From contig JAPEIS010000017.1 in NCBI GenBank assembly GCA_029531795.1, positions 1 to 64,000 of the forward strand: a stretch of 64,000 nucleotides of DNA. The letters are read 5' to 3'. The notes under the pieces were generated by a model. The model was not told the origin of the DNA and did not search any database. It was given only the letters and a program-made list of their open reading frames with translations. This document shows positions 11,428-22,525 of this stretch, in pieces. How positions within the stretch are numbered: the stretch's first letter is position 1; every line of letters starts with the position of its first letter. The DNA comes from Sclerotinia nivalis. Taxonomy: Eukaryota > Ascomycota > Leotiomycetes > Helotiales > Sclerotiniaceae. The translations under genes and the position numbers were made by a program.

Positions 11428-13421
11428 TCAAGCCTTCTGAACATTATCTCTACCCTTTCTTCTCACCAAACTCCCAAGAAAACTTCCCTCACATGTTCTC
11501 CCCACCTTCTCTTCCCCATCTACATTAGCCGCCCCCTCCTCACCTTCTTTCGCAATCCACGCATTTCCCAATCCCGCACTTGCGCCCACACCCAACCACA
11601 AAAACGCCGAGATAGCATAGAAAGCTAATACTATCCCTCTCTTCGCCATATCTCTCACGTAATCCTGTTCTGCCGATGATAAAGTCGAGATACCCGAAAA
11701 ACTTGCGGTCGTGGTACCGGATACGGAAATCCCCGAGGATGAAAGATGGTTGTTGAAGATGTTTAGCATGATTGTTAATGCGAGGGTACCACCCAGTGAA
11801 GAAGAAAGAGACATCATTGAGACAAGTGGCGCGATTTGTATGGGATAATGGCCTATTGCATGAAGTGTACCAGGCATGAGTCGGATTCCAGTTCCGACAC
11901 CGGTAAGTGCAAGCATGCCATAGATCGTGGGGAGATGGCCCCAAGAAAGCGCTGCAGCGAGAATAGTGATACCGAGCGGCTCGATGATCGTGCCGAGGAA
12001 AAGTGGATACCATGTTTGGCGCGGAAATACATTGCAGGCAAACATGGCGAGGTATACGCCGCCTGCTAGACCCGGGATGTAGTAAAGAAGATTCTTACCT
12101 CCTTCGCTAGAGGAAAATTGTAGGACGAGCGCGAAATATATATCGACAAAGTAGAAGACGGCGTACATTGCCATGCCGGTGATGAAGTTGATATACACTA
12201 AAAGTCCAGAGTTGCGGCTTAAGATGAGTTTGAATGGAAGCATGGCGCGGCGATATGGATATCGAACTGCTAGTGCTAAGCCTGGCATCATGAGGTATTC
12301 CCAGACGAGAAATAGAATGAGGAGGAGAGAACCTAGGACGAGAGGAACGATCACCTTGACGTCCGACCAGGGGTAGTATGCTCCAGCCCATGTAATGGCA
12401 AGAATAAAAAGGCCCATCCCGAAGAGAAATAAGAATTGTCCTCCAAAGTCGAGTGTTGAGAGTCTTCTCATGAATGTCTGAGGTCCTTCCATTTCGGTAC
12501 CGTCATCAGTTCGTCTGATTGTTTGAGGCCCGAGCAATATTGGCCGAAGAAGAAAATGCGCACCAACCATACCCACTAGCGCAATAGGGATATTAATTAT
12601 GAAGCACCATCGCCACGAAACTTGAGTCAAATATCCTCCAATGACAGGACCGAATCCATAAGCAAGACCACCGACAACAGCGAATAAGCTATTGTTCTTG
12701 GCATTTTCTTTAAGTGAGACTTTATCAGCAAGTAGAACTTTGGTCAAGATTAAGAGTCCGGAACAACCAAATCCTTGGAGAGCTCGACCGAAAAGTAACA
12801 TGGTAAAAGCAGTTACTGGTGCCCCAGCACAAAGGGCACTTCCAATTAAAGTAAGAATCAAGGCTGCTTGGAGAGTTGCATACCGGCCAAAGATGTCTGC
12901 GAGTTGACCCCAAGCGGGAATGAAAGTCGTTGCTGTCAGATTGAACGCGGAGATAATCCAATTCAGTTGCGAGAGTTGGTCTTGAAAACTGTTAGTTGTG
13001 ATGAATGCTAAAGAAAATGGATGGTCAAAGGCTTACTGAAATCCGAAGCAATGAAAGGTAAGGCACCAGCAATAATGGTAAGATCTAATCCTTGTACCAT
13101 ATAGGGTAACATCAGCCCAGCGGTTAACCTCCACCTATATCTACTTAATGCTTTCTTTTCTTGTTCACAAAGAGTACATGGTCCATCATGAGATATGCCT
13201 ATCTGTGATTCGTTTTTGGTACCTTCTCTACCTTCTCTACCTTCGATGATTCTTGCTCGAGATTCTAGAGGAATTGCTGAGTCTTGCTCTGCTGACGTGA
13301 GACCTAGGATGTTATTTCTATGTTTGCAAGATTTTGAAGATTCTGGGTTTGTGGAGGGACCTGATGGGGTCGAAGGTTTGTCCCTTGTCGCCTTCCATTT
13401 TTTGTACAGGTAAATGGCCAT
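11428..13421 (-). CDS. MFS transporter, 14-TM drug/proton antiporter type
   Basis: Integral membrane efflux carrier of the major facilitator superfamily. Two exons: 13421-13037 and 12980-11428. The intron is 12981-13036 (56 bp, GT..AG, phase 1), giving 645 residues. The N-terminal 100 residues are hydrophilic and end in a CTLC pair before the first membrane segment (LPYMVQGLDLTIIAGALPFI). The antiporter motif C region is clear (GPVIGGYLTQVSWRW, then INIP). Further hydrophobic segments run to the C-terminus, followed by a charged tail. ATG 13421 is the first in-frame ATG; an AG lies directly before it, so a further 5' exon is possible. It is transcribed divergently from a Zn2Cys6 regulator, a common arrangement for inducible efflux pumps and small metabolic clusters, so joint regulation is likely but inferred. 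The substrate is unknown. Confidence 0.9.
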
Positions 13422-14606
13422 CTGCACGAGTGAAGTTTAGGATAAATGCCCTGAAGACTAAAAGTTTCCGAGAAAGAGTATTACAACCACTAACTAGAAC
13501 GTATGGAACCACTGTTAGGTAAAAGAAGTAGAATGAGTATGTGGCAAGATGATAAGATGGAAATACACCGATTTATGACGATCAGCTATAGGTGCCCACT
13601 TCATGATGGTCAAATTAGAAAATCGGGATAATAAGGCCCTACGATGAAAACCCACTTAGCTGAGCCACTGCCATTGCCATTGCGGGGCTTCATCTGAGCA
13701 TGTACCCTCACCCTAGATATCTATGGGACTTCATGATGACCAAAGTAGGAAATTGGAATGCTTCGATATTACGGCCATACTGTGCAAAACTACTTAGCGA
13801 GTCACGTTGACCAGCTGAAGAGCTGAAGAGCTGCATGTGAGCGCATAGCCTCATATAAGGCATATGTTTACTACTGTGGGCAATGCCTCTTTATACTAGT
13901 GTCAAGAAATTGGGAAGGTTGAGTTGAAGAAAATAATTCGCCCATGAACGAGGATGACAAGGTTTCTGGTCCCCCAATTGTCAATGCGGGAAGAAATGCG
14001 CCTTGTCAGATTGACTAGGTTAGTTGTCCCTCGTCCCACTTCCCGTACACAAACAGGCTACAGCACGCTTAACCAATTGAAGAACTCCGACGGCCCGCTC
14101 CTGAGGCGACATTTCCGGCCTTTCTCATTGGTCAACTTCCTCGTACCCTCTAAAAGGAAATACAAACGAGATTGTTCAACCAATCATATCGGATGTTATC
14201 TTCTCCATTACATTCACGTGATCTGCTTATCATCTACACCGGAGACGTCCATATGAGATTGATCAGCCCAGAAATATGTTTGAAGATCTCACATTACCGT
14301 TACAGCTTCGCTACTTCTCTTGGCTACCTTATTAGGATTGTACCCTTTAATACACAAACTTCTTGCATTCCTGTTTGAGGCCATCATTGCGAAGGGTGTA
14401 GTGTTCCAGTTCCACACTCATTTGTCCTATTGCGTTGGCTGTCAGTTCCTATTATCGACAGGGTTAATCGCTCGTGGAATTTAATTCTCGAAACTTTGAG
14501 CTTGTTCTTGGAAATTGGCCCCTAGAAGACGTACGGTCAAAACGGTTCAGTGGAGTTTCAAACACGAAATTCTGTTACCTAAGCAAACACATCGACCGGG
14601 TCAAGT
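13422..14606. promoter_or_regulatory. Shared divergent promoter region of MFS and Zn2Cys6 genes
   Basis: 1.2 kb between divergent start codons, with no gene. It contains an imperfect direct repeat of about 80 bases at 13595-13672 and 13726-13806. Both units hold ACTTCATGATG, then (G/A)CCAAA or GTCAAA, AATT, a GGCC core and AAAAC-ACTTAGC. GC-rich CGG/CCG triplets of the kind bound by Zn2Cys6 dimers occur near 14088-14120 and 14594, but I see no clear paired site. Confidence 0.5.
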
Positions 14607-16409
14607 ATGGTTTTCTGTGGCAGGCCTTCTAAAGGATGCCATGCATGCCGAGCCAGGAAAACAAAAGTAAGTTAGCCTACAACCTGGTTCATTTGTAACA
14701 GTATCTGCATGCCATGAAGCATTTTTACGACCCTAGACATTTACTGAAATATATTGTAGTGTGATGCGATACCCACCGGATGCACTCAATGCTTGAATGC
14801 CGGGCGACTATGTCCCGGGTACAGATCTCAAGTTGATCTGATATTCCGAGAGGAGACGAAGAGTGTCATCAAGAAAGCAAAGGTCAAACATGAGAAGGCC
14901 AAGCAAAGGAACACGGGATCTGTCTCTCCCAACTCCACTACTCCTTACTCAATCACCCCTTCACCATCTTCAAGCCGAGGAAGCTCTCCACGCGATGTAG
15001 TTGTTAGAACTCCTCAACCCAACCAGGTTATCTCTATCAACTATTTCAATATAACACCATCAATTGAAGATAAAGCTACCGCGTTCTTCCTATCAAATTA
15101 TGTGATAGGTGATCATGGTCCAACTCGAGGACATCTCGACCATCTTTCTGACTTGTACGAATCCAACATCATAGATGACAATCTGGTCGCCGCGGTTCAT
15201 GCAGTTGGTCTGGCCGGCTATTCACATTCAGTGAAAGCTCCCCACCTCATGAATCAAGCACGCGCACAATACGCTAGATCGCTGCAACTCACCAACGCTG
15301 CCCTTCAATCTCCTACCGCCGTCAAGAAAGACAGTACTTTATTGGCGATCTTGATCCTTGGTATCTTCGAAACTATTACAGGTCGCAATCAAAAGTCGAT
15401 GAAAGCATGGGCAGAACATATTCATGGTGCGGCTGCAGTTATCAAACTTCGAGGCCCGGAGGCTATCAGATCAAAAGGAGGTATACGTTTGTTGACCCAG
15501 GTAACTTCGAGCCTATTAACATCGTGTCTCCAAAGGGATATCCCGATACCGAAATACATAACTGAAATGACAGCATTTGCGGAAAAAGCCATGACAAATG
15601 TCGATCCAGCCTGGGTAGCTCAGAGAACAATGACGGATTACGCAGCTTTCAATGCCAGGTATCACGCAGGTCATTACACTGATCCTCATGACCTCCTTGA
15701 CGATGCCGAGGCTTTGGATGAGAGATTCCTCGCATTCTTTACCAAAGTCCCAAAAGGATGGGAATATACAACCATCCAAACGAAAGATGATCCGCATATT
15801 GTGTTCGATGGTTACTATCACATTTACCACGATCATTGGGTAGCTCAGATGTGGAACGCATTAGGGGCCCTTAGGATTATGCTAAACGAAACAATCCGAG
15901 ATGTTTTATTAAAAGACTTTACTTCCGCAACACCATGCTTAATCGGCCCCGAATACGCAGAGCGATTCCAGAATTGTACCGAAACCATATACCAGCTCCA
16001 AGCCGATATACTAGCAAGTGTACCCCAACACATGGGCTACACCACCCGAAACACCACGCCCACACAACTCTGGAGCGGCTTCCCGAGGAAAGGATTCGGG
16101 ACGGAATTCCCCACGATCCGATTTTCAGGCGGATATTTTCTCATCTGGCCCTTATTCCTCGTGGGCAACCTCCGCACCTCCACCCCGGAAGTGCGCGCCT
16201 TTTGCGTGAGGAATTTGCGATACGTGGGAACGCGCATAGGCATCGAACATGCCAATCTGCTAGCCACTATTATGGAGCACAAGATCCCCATTACCGTGTG
16301 GCAAGAGCAGAAACCCAAGTTCTCCGATGCAATCATGGATACGGAATTTACGCATCATTGTGAAAGTCCGAAAAATGTTGTGGCGTGTAATCAGACAGTG
16401 TCCATCTAG
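14607..16409 (+). CDS. Zn2Cys6 fungal-specific transcription factor
   Basis: Nuclear DNA-binding regulator. Exon 1 is 14607-14666, the intron 14667-14759 (93 bp, GTAAGT..TAG), exon 2 14760-16409, giving 569 residues. The intron splits the zinc cluster exactly before its third cysteine. Spliced, the six cysteines are 11, 14, 21, 28, 31 and 38 with spacing C-x2-C-x6-C-x6-C-x2-C-x6-C, and the first loop is basic (RARKTK). A short basic/serine linker follows (about 60-110). The long C-terminal part (about 130-550) resembles the fungal-specific regulatory domain found in many such factors, for example around DSTLLAILILGIFETITG. The frame is intact. The divergent MFS neighbour is its most likely target. 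Confidence 0.92.
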
Positions 16410-16891
16410 TTATCAAATTTACTTCACTTCATTTGAGAATAGAGTTTAGTGGTCTAACTCAACCTGGCTAAGGAACCCTTGCTTAATTGCGAGGCGTCAT
16501 TGCGGGAATACTTTATTAGTTAGCGGTGCGACAAACCTCCTTTTGTTGCATATCGCACTTCATTACCCCACCCGTTAGTCCAGTATATGGAAAATTCAAG
16601 GGCGGTCAAGCCTGGCAGGGTAGCAGCGACAGCGCCAGTAACCCTGAATCGATAACAATAACAACTCACATCTCAAAAAATGCACATGTATAGCTCAGGA
16701 AGATCTTCATTGTTATATATCTCTCATCCTCCACCTCCCATCTCCCAATGCCCTTCCTTTCCCTTGAACTATCTCAGTTCTTACATCTGTATTTCTCATC
16801 TTTTCATGTACTCATCTCTCTTTCTATACGATTCCATTCCATTCCATTCCCACCCATCCACACTCTATCAATCAACTAAACCACCCAAACA
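16410..16891. other. Intergenic with pyrimidine-rich stretch
   Basis: No gene. From about 16720 to 16880 the plus strand is rich in C and T with runs such as CATTCCATTCC. This resembles the CT-rich promoter or leader often found just before fungal start codons and supports transcription of the small frame that follows. Confidence 0.4.
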
Positions 16892-17401
16892 ATGAAAATC
16901 CCTCCCCATCCTTCCCAAGCTACACCATATCCCTTTCTCAAAAAAACTCAAAGCTCAAAAGCTACAGCTAAAGATCAAGCATTTCAAAGCGAGCCATCAT
17001 ACCATCACCACAGCCCATCACAATCACCACCACATTTGTATCCCATATGTATACAACTAAAACAAAACTCCCACTCTGCAGAGTCCAATAATCCAGACCG
17101 TCATATAGTATCCCATCCATCAATGCAAGAAAGCCAGGAAGAAGAAGAAACAAGTTCCTCCATCCCAGGATATGAAACGCCAAAAGAAGTTATTCCCATC
17201 ATAAGATCCCAGTGGAGCGAAACAAAAACAACGCATAGAGCCAGTCCAGCAGAATCGTATATGCTCGCTCCCACAATGCTCCATTCCGTACAATCCAGTC
17301 CAGTCCCTTCCAATCCCATGCCATCCCAAAGAACTCGACCCGCGAAACATTTGATGCGAGGGAGAACCTTTGCAAAGGAACAAAAAACAAGCCAAAGGTA
17401 G
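16892..17401 (+). CDS. Possible small protein, unknown function
   Basis: A 169-codon frame with a good start context (CAAACAATGA) directly after a CT-rich leader, ending in TAG. The product is rich in Ser, Pro, His and Gln, has an acidic run (QEEEET), and shows no signal peptide, membrane segment or known domain, so it would be largely disordered. The opposite strand has overlapping open frames (17120-17509 minus), which weakens the case. Introns could extend it. Confidence 0.35.
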   Translation: MKIPPHPSQATPYPFLKKTQSSKATAKDQAFQSEPSYHHHSPSQSPPHLYPICIQLKQNSHSAESNNPDRHIVSHPSMQESQEEEETSSSIPGYETPKEVIPIIRSQWSETKTTHRASPAESYMLAPTMLHSVQSSPVPSNPMPSQRTRPAKHLMRGRTFAKEQKTSQR

Positions 17402-17973
17402 TATGCCCGCTACATGCTCTGTTGCCAAAAAATTGAACAAAACAAAAGAAAATTCTATGAATAAATGAGTGGAGTTGTTTTTTTGTGTAGTGACATAAAA
17501 ATCATTCACACAAAAGTGTTTGGAGTATGCAGATAGACAGGCCCCTTAAAATGCAATCGCAAGCAAAAACGCGCAGCGCGAGCTACTTTTAATTTCCCAC
17601 CCCTATGTATATTAATGCTGCCCGCGCCGTTTCGAAATGAAAATCGCAATTCCTGTGCTTTGATATTGCAAGTCGCAGAATGCTGAAGTTGGTATCCTTT
17701 GCTATTCCCCCTATAAAAAAAATTGGCGCCTCGCTGAAATGAAAACGCTTGAAAAGAAACAAAATCGAATATGGATCGCTCAAACTCTCGAGCGCCATAT
17801 AAAATTGAAATTGCTGAACAAATCTTTAATCGATGACTGTTTCTTTCCAATGAAAATGGAACGTAGTATGGTATCTCGCCTTTTTAATACAAACGCCCAA
17901 AATGAAGTATATTACAATTGATATAGAATGTACAGATGAATCGAATATTGTGGAAGGATGAAGTGAGTTTGAA
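17402..17973. other. Intergenic, 3' side of the phospholipase gene
   Basis: Nothing supported. Short open frames on both strands (17506-17850 minus, 17739-17921 plus) look like chance. It lies between the convergent ends of the small frame and the phospholipase gene, so it should hold their 3' UTRs. Confidence 0.45.
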
Positions 17974-20900
17974 TCATTGGTGACCACTATCGACAGGAGG
18001 TTTTGGTGATAGAGGTGTTCGGTTGAAGACGGTACGACCGAGACTCTTTAGTACGCCGACGCTTTCATTTGCTTCGGCATTGACATAGATGCTCGTAGCT
18101 GGATCGATTTTGACGCGACAGAAGAGTGTGGAAAAGAGGAATTGATCACCGTTTGTGTCGTAGAGAGGTAGAGTGCGGTAACCTTGTTTAAGACTGCTAA
18201 GTTTGGCAGTATATGTAGCCAAAGGTAAGGTTTTATCGTTGTAACTGTGACCATCCGGGGAGCATCTAACAGTCCAACGAACGAAAACGAGTTCTGGGAA
18301 TTTGGTCGTTAGAGCGAAATTGAATTTCTTATTGAAAACTGGATTGAAGCCATTCTCTTGGACGATGTGTGTACGACGCTTATGAGGAGCTCCTAAACCA
18401 GAAGAGCCATCCTTAGCAGAAGCGTCAAGACCACCTTCGCCAATGACTCCTTTAGTTTCCTTGCTCTTATCATCAGCATGGTAAACTTCGACTTCAACAT
18501 ACGGATCGACAGAACGATTAGAAGGGAGGCCTTTTGGGCGCATGAGTTGTTGAGCAGAGATGATATCAATTGAGAAGTTAACGTTCTTGCGCTCTCGCTT
18601 GAAATGATCAGCACCTGCTTCCTCGGGAACACTAGGAAGCATTTTAATCTCTCGAAGTTCGCTTGGTTTGAGGACGTAACCGGATTGATCAGTGCCTCCT
18701 GCAAACATAGCATCATTCATTTGCATACCGAGATCATGAGTTTGCCAATTGAGAGCAACCATTTGAACACTTCGTCGCCAATATTTGAGAGGATCGAAAT
18801 TGGTAGATGCCACACGCCATCCATTGGGATATACTCGCATGAGATATCTCATATTATGTCTGGTCATCGCACGACGATCAACCTGGGTCTTGCTATTCCT
18901 ATCAAACGTGGATTCCATGAATGAAAAAATGTGATTGTAAGTTTTACTGTCGGGATCATCGAAACCACGGAATTTAACACCAGCACTGTAGATACCAAGC
19001 TCTCCGAGGACTTTGACAATCTTGCTCGTCTTGGGCTTATCCTTAGGTCTGTCTTCGTTCCCTTCACTGTCGCTACTGCTGCTACTTGTAGTTTCATCAG
19101 TTCCAGTTCTTCGAATGCTTTGCTTGATATTGCTTCCACTTGAGGTTGAACTTGGTGTAGGTAGGAGGGAGCCACTAGAAATGCTCGAGTTATCGAGCTG
19201 AGTAGGATAAACGCGAGGTGAGCCAAGACTGTTTCCACGAGAACGACTATTGACCTTGGTCGGAGTTTCATCGACTCTGGGTTTCTTGACCTTGATCAAG
19301 ATTCGATCCATCAATTGAGAAGGCGAAGGGAGTTCTTGAGACGAAGGATCAAGAGGCTCTGTGACCAGTAAAGAACCGCAAGCGTCCTTTATGATCTGAG
19401 CCATAGCTGCCTGCTGGGCATCATTGCAATGAACCTCCAGAGAAATCCATAATGGGAAGTGAGATTTGACAAAGGCATATTTCGCGATGGTGTACATCAC
19501 GTCAGAGAACATGATGGGCCTGGTCATCGTATGTCCATGATTGACAATGGGTCGCCCATCTTTGCCATCCCAGCAATCAATTTCCACACATCTGCAACCT
19601 TTGATCAGAGCTGATATGTAAGCCTCAACACTTGATTCACCAGCGACCTGTCGACCCATGAGATAAGTATTGTGAGAACTAGAAATGAAGTACTCATGCA
19701 TAGGACGATCGAGAGAAAATGTTTCGGGAATAGTTTCGAGAGGAACATTGTGGATGGATGTGAAGAAAGTGGCAAGGGCTTCTTCACTCATTCGTGCAGC
19801 CTCACCATCTTGCAGTGGCTGATCTCGTGATCTTGATCGGCGGGCAAATTTCGCGAAAATAGATTCCCATTTGGCTCGGTCCTTTTCAACATTCTCCCCT
19901 TGTACTACGGCGATAAAATTGATAAATTCTTCGAGTGTGATTCCTTTCGCAGCGTCGGAAGCAAGCTCTCTGTAGATTTCTGAAACATCTTCTCTGCGTT
20001 TCATAAGCTTCACAAATTCTTGAAACTCGGTAAAGTTCAATTTCTTTGACTTTGTAGCATCTGCTTTGTGAAATCTCTCGCGCAGGAATCTGGAGGAAGT
20101 GTTAATATGGAGATTCTTGCAAAGTTGCTCGACTCCCTCGAAGTTAAGAGCCTCTTCATCTTCGGCATGAGGTATTTCGGAAAACTGCTTGGTCATTTCG
20201 CCCCGCCAATAGTTCCTGACTGCCTTTTCGTTGAAGGCAACAAGACTTGACATGTTTTCATATCTATGTTTTGATATAGCTTCAAGAGTTGTTGTCCAAA
20301 GGTCGAAAGTTTGTTCATCAGGGGCGATCAAGTGCATAATTTTCGTTGAGCGTCCATTCGACTTGTGGTCGGGTACCACGTACAAGATGGAGAAGAAACG
20401 AGGTTCGTCCTGAGGGTCAACTTTGAATTCCTCACGATAATTAAGAGCGTCAGATCCGAGTCGAATTTCCTTGATGTTATCAATCAGGAAGCTTTTCGCC
20501 GGTCTCGTCTTATCCCACGACACTTTACAAGCTTCATCTTCTAGAACAAATGTAAGAAACTTTCTTTTCTTCTTTGTGATTTTCATCATTGTGGTTCCTT
20601 GGAGAAGGATGGTAGGTATGACGGGACCAAATGCAAGGCCTCCATTATCGCCGCCAGTCATCGTCGAAGAGCAAGCGAACGAAGCATTGGAACTTGGGTA
20701 GTCACCGGAAAGACCTTCAATGCCCAATGGAGAGTCCACCCATTCGATACAATCCTCGTGGGCATCTTCGTCGGACTCAGAGTTAAATAAGTTGTGTCTG
20801 GAATCTGGAGCTGTATTGGTACTGTCACTCCTGCGTCGCAACATGACTGGTCCAGCACTTTGCTCCCGACTTGTAGTTGTAGATTGTCGTCTGGAGATCT

Positions 20901-21339
20901 TGTTCGATAACCTCCTCATCAAACCTTGTGATCTATTGCCAGTGAATGCCTCAGCCATGGCAGTTTGACTATGTTTCCTTGCGACTATTGAGTCGGGGAG
21001 GGGTTCGAAAGGGGGAAGGCGATGTTCAGGTTCACGGCCACGGGGGCCTTCGGGGGATACTTGTAATGAGGAGTTATTGGTCATAACCTGATTTGTTTCG
21101 GGTGACATTATGGGCGATGTTTGTGCGGAGCTTGAGGTTGTGACCGAGGACGCCGACATTGGAACGGTAGGGGCGGATGTAATGGTAGGAAGGAATTCGG
21201 TCCGCACACGCGATATACCACGTCTTCGATTCAAGGAGGATGTTCTCTGTGGATATGGAGACATATGAGGAGATTGCTGTTGTGTGGGAACTCGTGAGGT
21301 AGTAGGAGTTGGATTGGGACTCGAATTAAGAGAAGACAT
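17974..21339 (-). CDS. PLC1: Phosphoinositide-specific phospholipase C, delta type
   Basis: Cytosolic/membrane-associated enzyme that cleaves phosphatidylinositol 4,5-bisphosphate into diacylglycerol and IP3, feeding Ca2+/calcineurin signalling. Single exon of 1121 residues from ATG 21339; the frame is open 18 codons further, but no earlier ATG exists. After a Ser/Thr-rich N-terminus (1-225) come: PH-like domain about 240-362, EF-hand region about 387-482, X domain with catalytic His556 (SSHNTYL), metal ligands Glu586 and Asp588 (VEIDCWDG) and second His601 (NHGHT), a Ser-rich X/Y linker about 685-770, Y domain about 775-897 (LGIYSAGVKFRGF; SQMVALNWQT-like QMVALNWQT), and C2 domain about 920-1067 (VDPYVEVEVY). 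All catalytic residues I can check are present and the length fits filamentous-fungal PLC1. Confidence 0.96.
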   Translation of the reverse strand: MSSLNSSPNPTPTTSRVPTQQQSPHMSPYPQRTSSLNRRRGISRVRTEFLPTITSAPTVPMSASSVTTSSSAQTSPIMSPETNQVMTNNSSLQVSPEGPRGREPEHRLPPFEPLPDSIVARKHSQTAMAEAFTGNRSQGLMRRLSNKISRRQSTTTSREQSAGPVMLRRRSDSTNTAPDSRHNLFNSESDEDAHEDCIEWVDSPLGIEGLSGDYPSSNASFACSSTMTGGDNGGLAFGPVIPTILLQGTTMMKITKKKRKFLTFVLEDEACKVSWDKTRPAKSFLIDNIKEIRLGSDALNYREEFKVDPQDEPRFFSILYVVPDHKSNGRSTKIMHLIAPDEQTFDLWTTTLEAISKHRYENMSSLVAFNEKAVRNYWRGEMTKQFSEIPHAEDEEALNFEGVEQLCKNLHINTSSRFLRERFHKADATKSKKLNFTEFQEFVKLMKRREDVSEIYRELASDAAKGITLEEFINFIAVVQGENVEKDRAKWESIFAKFARRSRSRDQPLQDGEAARMSEEALATFFTSIHNVPLETIPETFSLDRPMHEYFISSSHNTYLMGRQVAGESSVEAYISALIKGCRCVEIDCWDGKDGRPIVNHGHTMTRPIMFSDVMYTIAKYAFVKSHFPLWISLEVHCNDAQQAAMAQIIKDACGSLLVTEPLDPSSQELPSPSQLMDRILIKVKKPRVDETPTKVNSRSRGNSLGSPRVYPTQLDNSSISSGSLLPTPSSTSSGSNIKQSIRRTGTDETTSSSSSDSEGNEDRPKDKPKTSKIVKVLGELGIYSAGVKFRGFDDPDSKTYNHIFSFMESTFDRNSKTQVDRRAMTRHNMRYLMRVYPNGWRVASTNFDPLKYWRRSVQMVALNWQTHDLGMQMNDAMFAGGTDQSGYVLKPSELREIKMLPSVPEEAGADHFKRERKNVNFSIDIISAQQLMRPKGLPSNRSVDPYVEVEVYHADDKSKETKGVIGEGGLDASAKDGSSGLGAPHKRRTHIVQENGFNPVFNKKFNFALTTKFPELVFVRWTVRCSPDGHSYNDKTLPLATYTAKLSSLKQGYRTLPLYDTNGDQFLFSTLFCRVKIDPATSIYVNAEANESVGVLKSLGRTVFNRTPLSPKPPVDSGHQ

Positions 21340-21732
21340 CTTGTAAGCAAATTCACTATCAAACCTTTTTGGAAGTGAAATGAAATTGCCCAATGGCGCA
21401 GGTTTCGTATAATAAACTAATAGCTGAACTCGGGTTTGAGAACACTATACCATATAGATGTGATTGAGCGCATGTCGTTTAATATTTCTGGATGATGAAT
21501 GGTGTATGGTGAGTCGTATATTCTGCAAATGGTGGTTTGAAAAGGGAAAAACGATTGGTTGCGCCAGGCCCAGTAACTTCTTGTTTCCTTTTGGGTAATC
21601 TTAAATCCTCGGATCTGGATGATCTTGCATTCGATCGTAGTTAATCGCAGATGTAAGTGGCCAATTTAGGAAGTATTTATTGACCTTGTTGGTAGGAAGG
21701 ATTTTTTGCGTGTTCGACTAGGATTATATGAA

Positions 21733-21800
21733 GGGTGGTGGTGGTGGTGGTGGTGATGGTAGTAAGTGGTGGTAGGTGGTGGTAGGTGGTGGTAGGCGGT
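21733..21800. repeat. GGT-rich microsatellite
   Basis: Seven GGT units in a row followed by imperfect GGTGGTA units. The minus-strand frame over it (Thr/His/Tyr-rich) is an artefact. Confidence 0.85.
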
Positions 21801-22480
21801 AGTAGTTGTAGTGGGGGTTAATTTGTTCTTGTGGTGGTGCAGGTAAGGGCAGGTCAGCCCAGGTAGTGCGGGTAGTTGCAAATGGGAAATTCTTCAGGGT
21901 GATGTTCGCAAGAATCCAAGGCCTGCAGGAAAAAAGCTGGGGGATGGCGGTATTCGGTATCGTGCAGTTAAGTTAGTTTGTGCAGAGAGCTAGCTGCATG
22001 GAGTCTTGTTGTTTTTATTATTTCTTCCTTGATTTCAATTTCACCCCCTTGACCATTGAAATGGATGGAATGAGGATAGAATATGAAAAAGAAGGAATGA
22101 AAGAAAAAAGAAAAAAAAAAGGAATGAACAATAAATTGTATAAATAATTGTTTTTTTGTGCGGTTTTTTCCCCCCCCCAAAGATTAATAAAAGAGGGCAT
22201 CAATCCATCGATTTGTGCTTGATTGGATCTCTAGTTCCGAAGATATGGTAAACTTTGAATTTGAAATTGAATTGAATTGAATTGAATTGTGGATTTTGAA
22301 TTATAAAAAAAAGAGAATTTGTTGTGTTGGTTTGTTTGGTATCTTCTGGAAGGAATGTAGTTTTGGTAATACCCAACAAATTTGGAAATAAAGGAGTGAC
22401 AAATGAGTGGTGTGTTATTGTTTTTGTGAATTGAATGAATGAGGAAGAAGATGATTGAATGATGATTTTTTTTTCTTTTC

Positions 22481-22525
22481 CCCCCCCTCTCTCTCTCTCT
22501 CCCTCTCTCCCTCTCTCGCTCTTTC
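22481..22525. repeat. Polypyrimidine CT tract
   Basis: A C7 run followed by (CT)n interrupted by CCCT, with nearly no purines. Confidence 0.85.

Noticed and set aside
11540..12961. Several frames of 60-157 codons on both strands
   Set aside because: Shadows of the MFS transporter exon.
17120..17509. 129-codon minus frame over the small plus frame
   Set aside because: No known motif and no leader; the plus frame has better context, though neither is certain.
21340..21393. 18 extra codons in frame before the phospholipase ATG
   Set aside because: Open but begins with TTG, with no upstream ATG in frame; ATG 21339 is the better start.
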